From an uncultured Bacilli bacterium (GTDB lineage Bacteria > Bacillota_I > Bacilli_A > RF39 > UBA660), in contig CANQZX010000061.1 in the NCBI GenBank assembly GCA_947628445.1, forward strand, positions 1 through 5,661: DNA of 5,661 nucleotides, in the 5' to 3' direction. This document shows positions 5,639-5,661 of this stretch, piece by piece; positions within the stretch are counted from its first letter, which is position 1, and each line of letters begins with the position of its first letter. The notes under the pieces were generated by a model. The model had not been told where the DNA came from, did no database searches, and saw nothing but the letters and a program-made list of their open reading frames with translations. The position numbers and the translations under genes are program-made.

Positions 5639-5661
5639 AATTAATTAAAAAAGTCCTGAGT

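Noticed and set aside
10..5652. TTAATTAAAAA present near both ends of the window as flanking direct repeats of an island
   Set aside because: The repeat is A/T only and short, expected by chance in this composition. No integrase, transposase or tRNA target accompanies it.
1..5661. CRISPR arrays, tRNA or rRNA genes
   Set aside because: No regularly spaced repeats and no tRNA- or rRNA-like conserved segments were seen on either strand.

Overview
The window is AT-rich bacterial DNA. Coding is dense, Shine-Dalgarno sites are of the AAAGGAG/AGGAGG type, tryptophan is encoded by TGG, and TGA is used as a stop (end of the methyltransferase gene). This suggests a low-GC Firmicutes/Bacillota or Tenericutes-like lineage using the standard bacterial code, perhaps a gut-type Erysipelotrichia/RF39 relative. 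The lineage is inferred from composition and gene families; no rRNA or marker gene is present.

Positions 1-392 hold no convincing protein gene. There is a hairpin terminator at 22-52, probably ending a gene outside the window. A possible promoter at about 66-94 is followed by a very clean intrinsic terminator at 222-244, so a small RNA of roughly 145 nt may lie between them. A weak promoter candidate at 314-344 lies just ahead of the first operon.

Positions 393-2863 (+ strand) form a tight three-gene operon with a SipW/TasA-like layout. It encodes a small exported protein with a SipW-type signal peptide, a membrane protein whose C-terminal part is an S26B (ER/SipW-type) signal peptidase behind about eight membrane segments, and a two-TM protein resembling the DUF5305 family. 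The likely logic is substrate, dedicated processing peptidase and accessory membrane factor. The first and third genes start with TTG behind strong Shine-Dalgarno sites.

A bidirectional terminator at about 2862-2900 separates this operon from a convergent two-gene operon on the - strand (5083 to 2899). That operon is a D12-class adenine-N6 DNA methyltransferase followed, with an 11-nt overlap, by an HNH nuclease. Together they look like a Type II restriction-modification system of unknown specificity. There is no separate specificity subunit or C protein.

The methyltransferase promoter and the promoter of a divergent small four-TM protein (5228-5587, +) share a 140-bp intergenic region. Both look like extended -10 promoters. 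The four-TM gene ends in a strong hairpin terminator at 5594-5638, and the window closes in AT-rich sequence.
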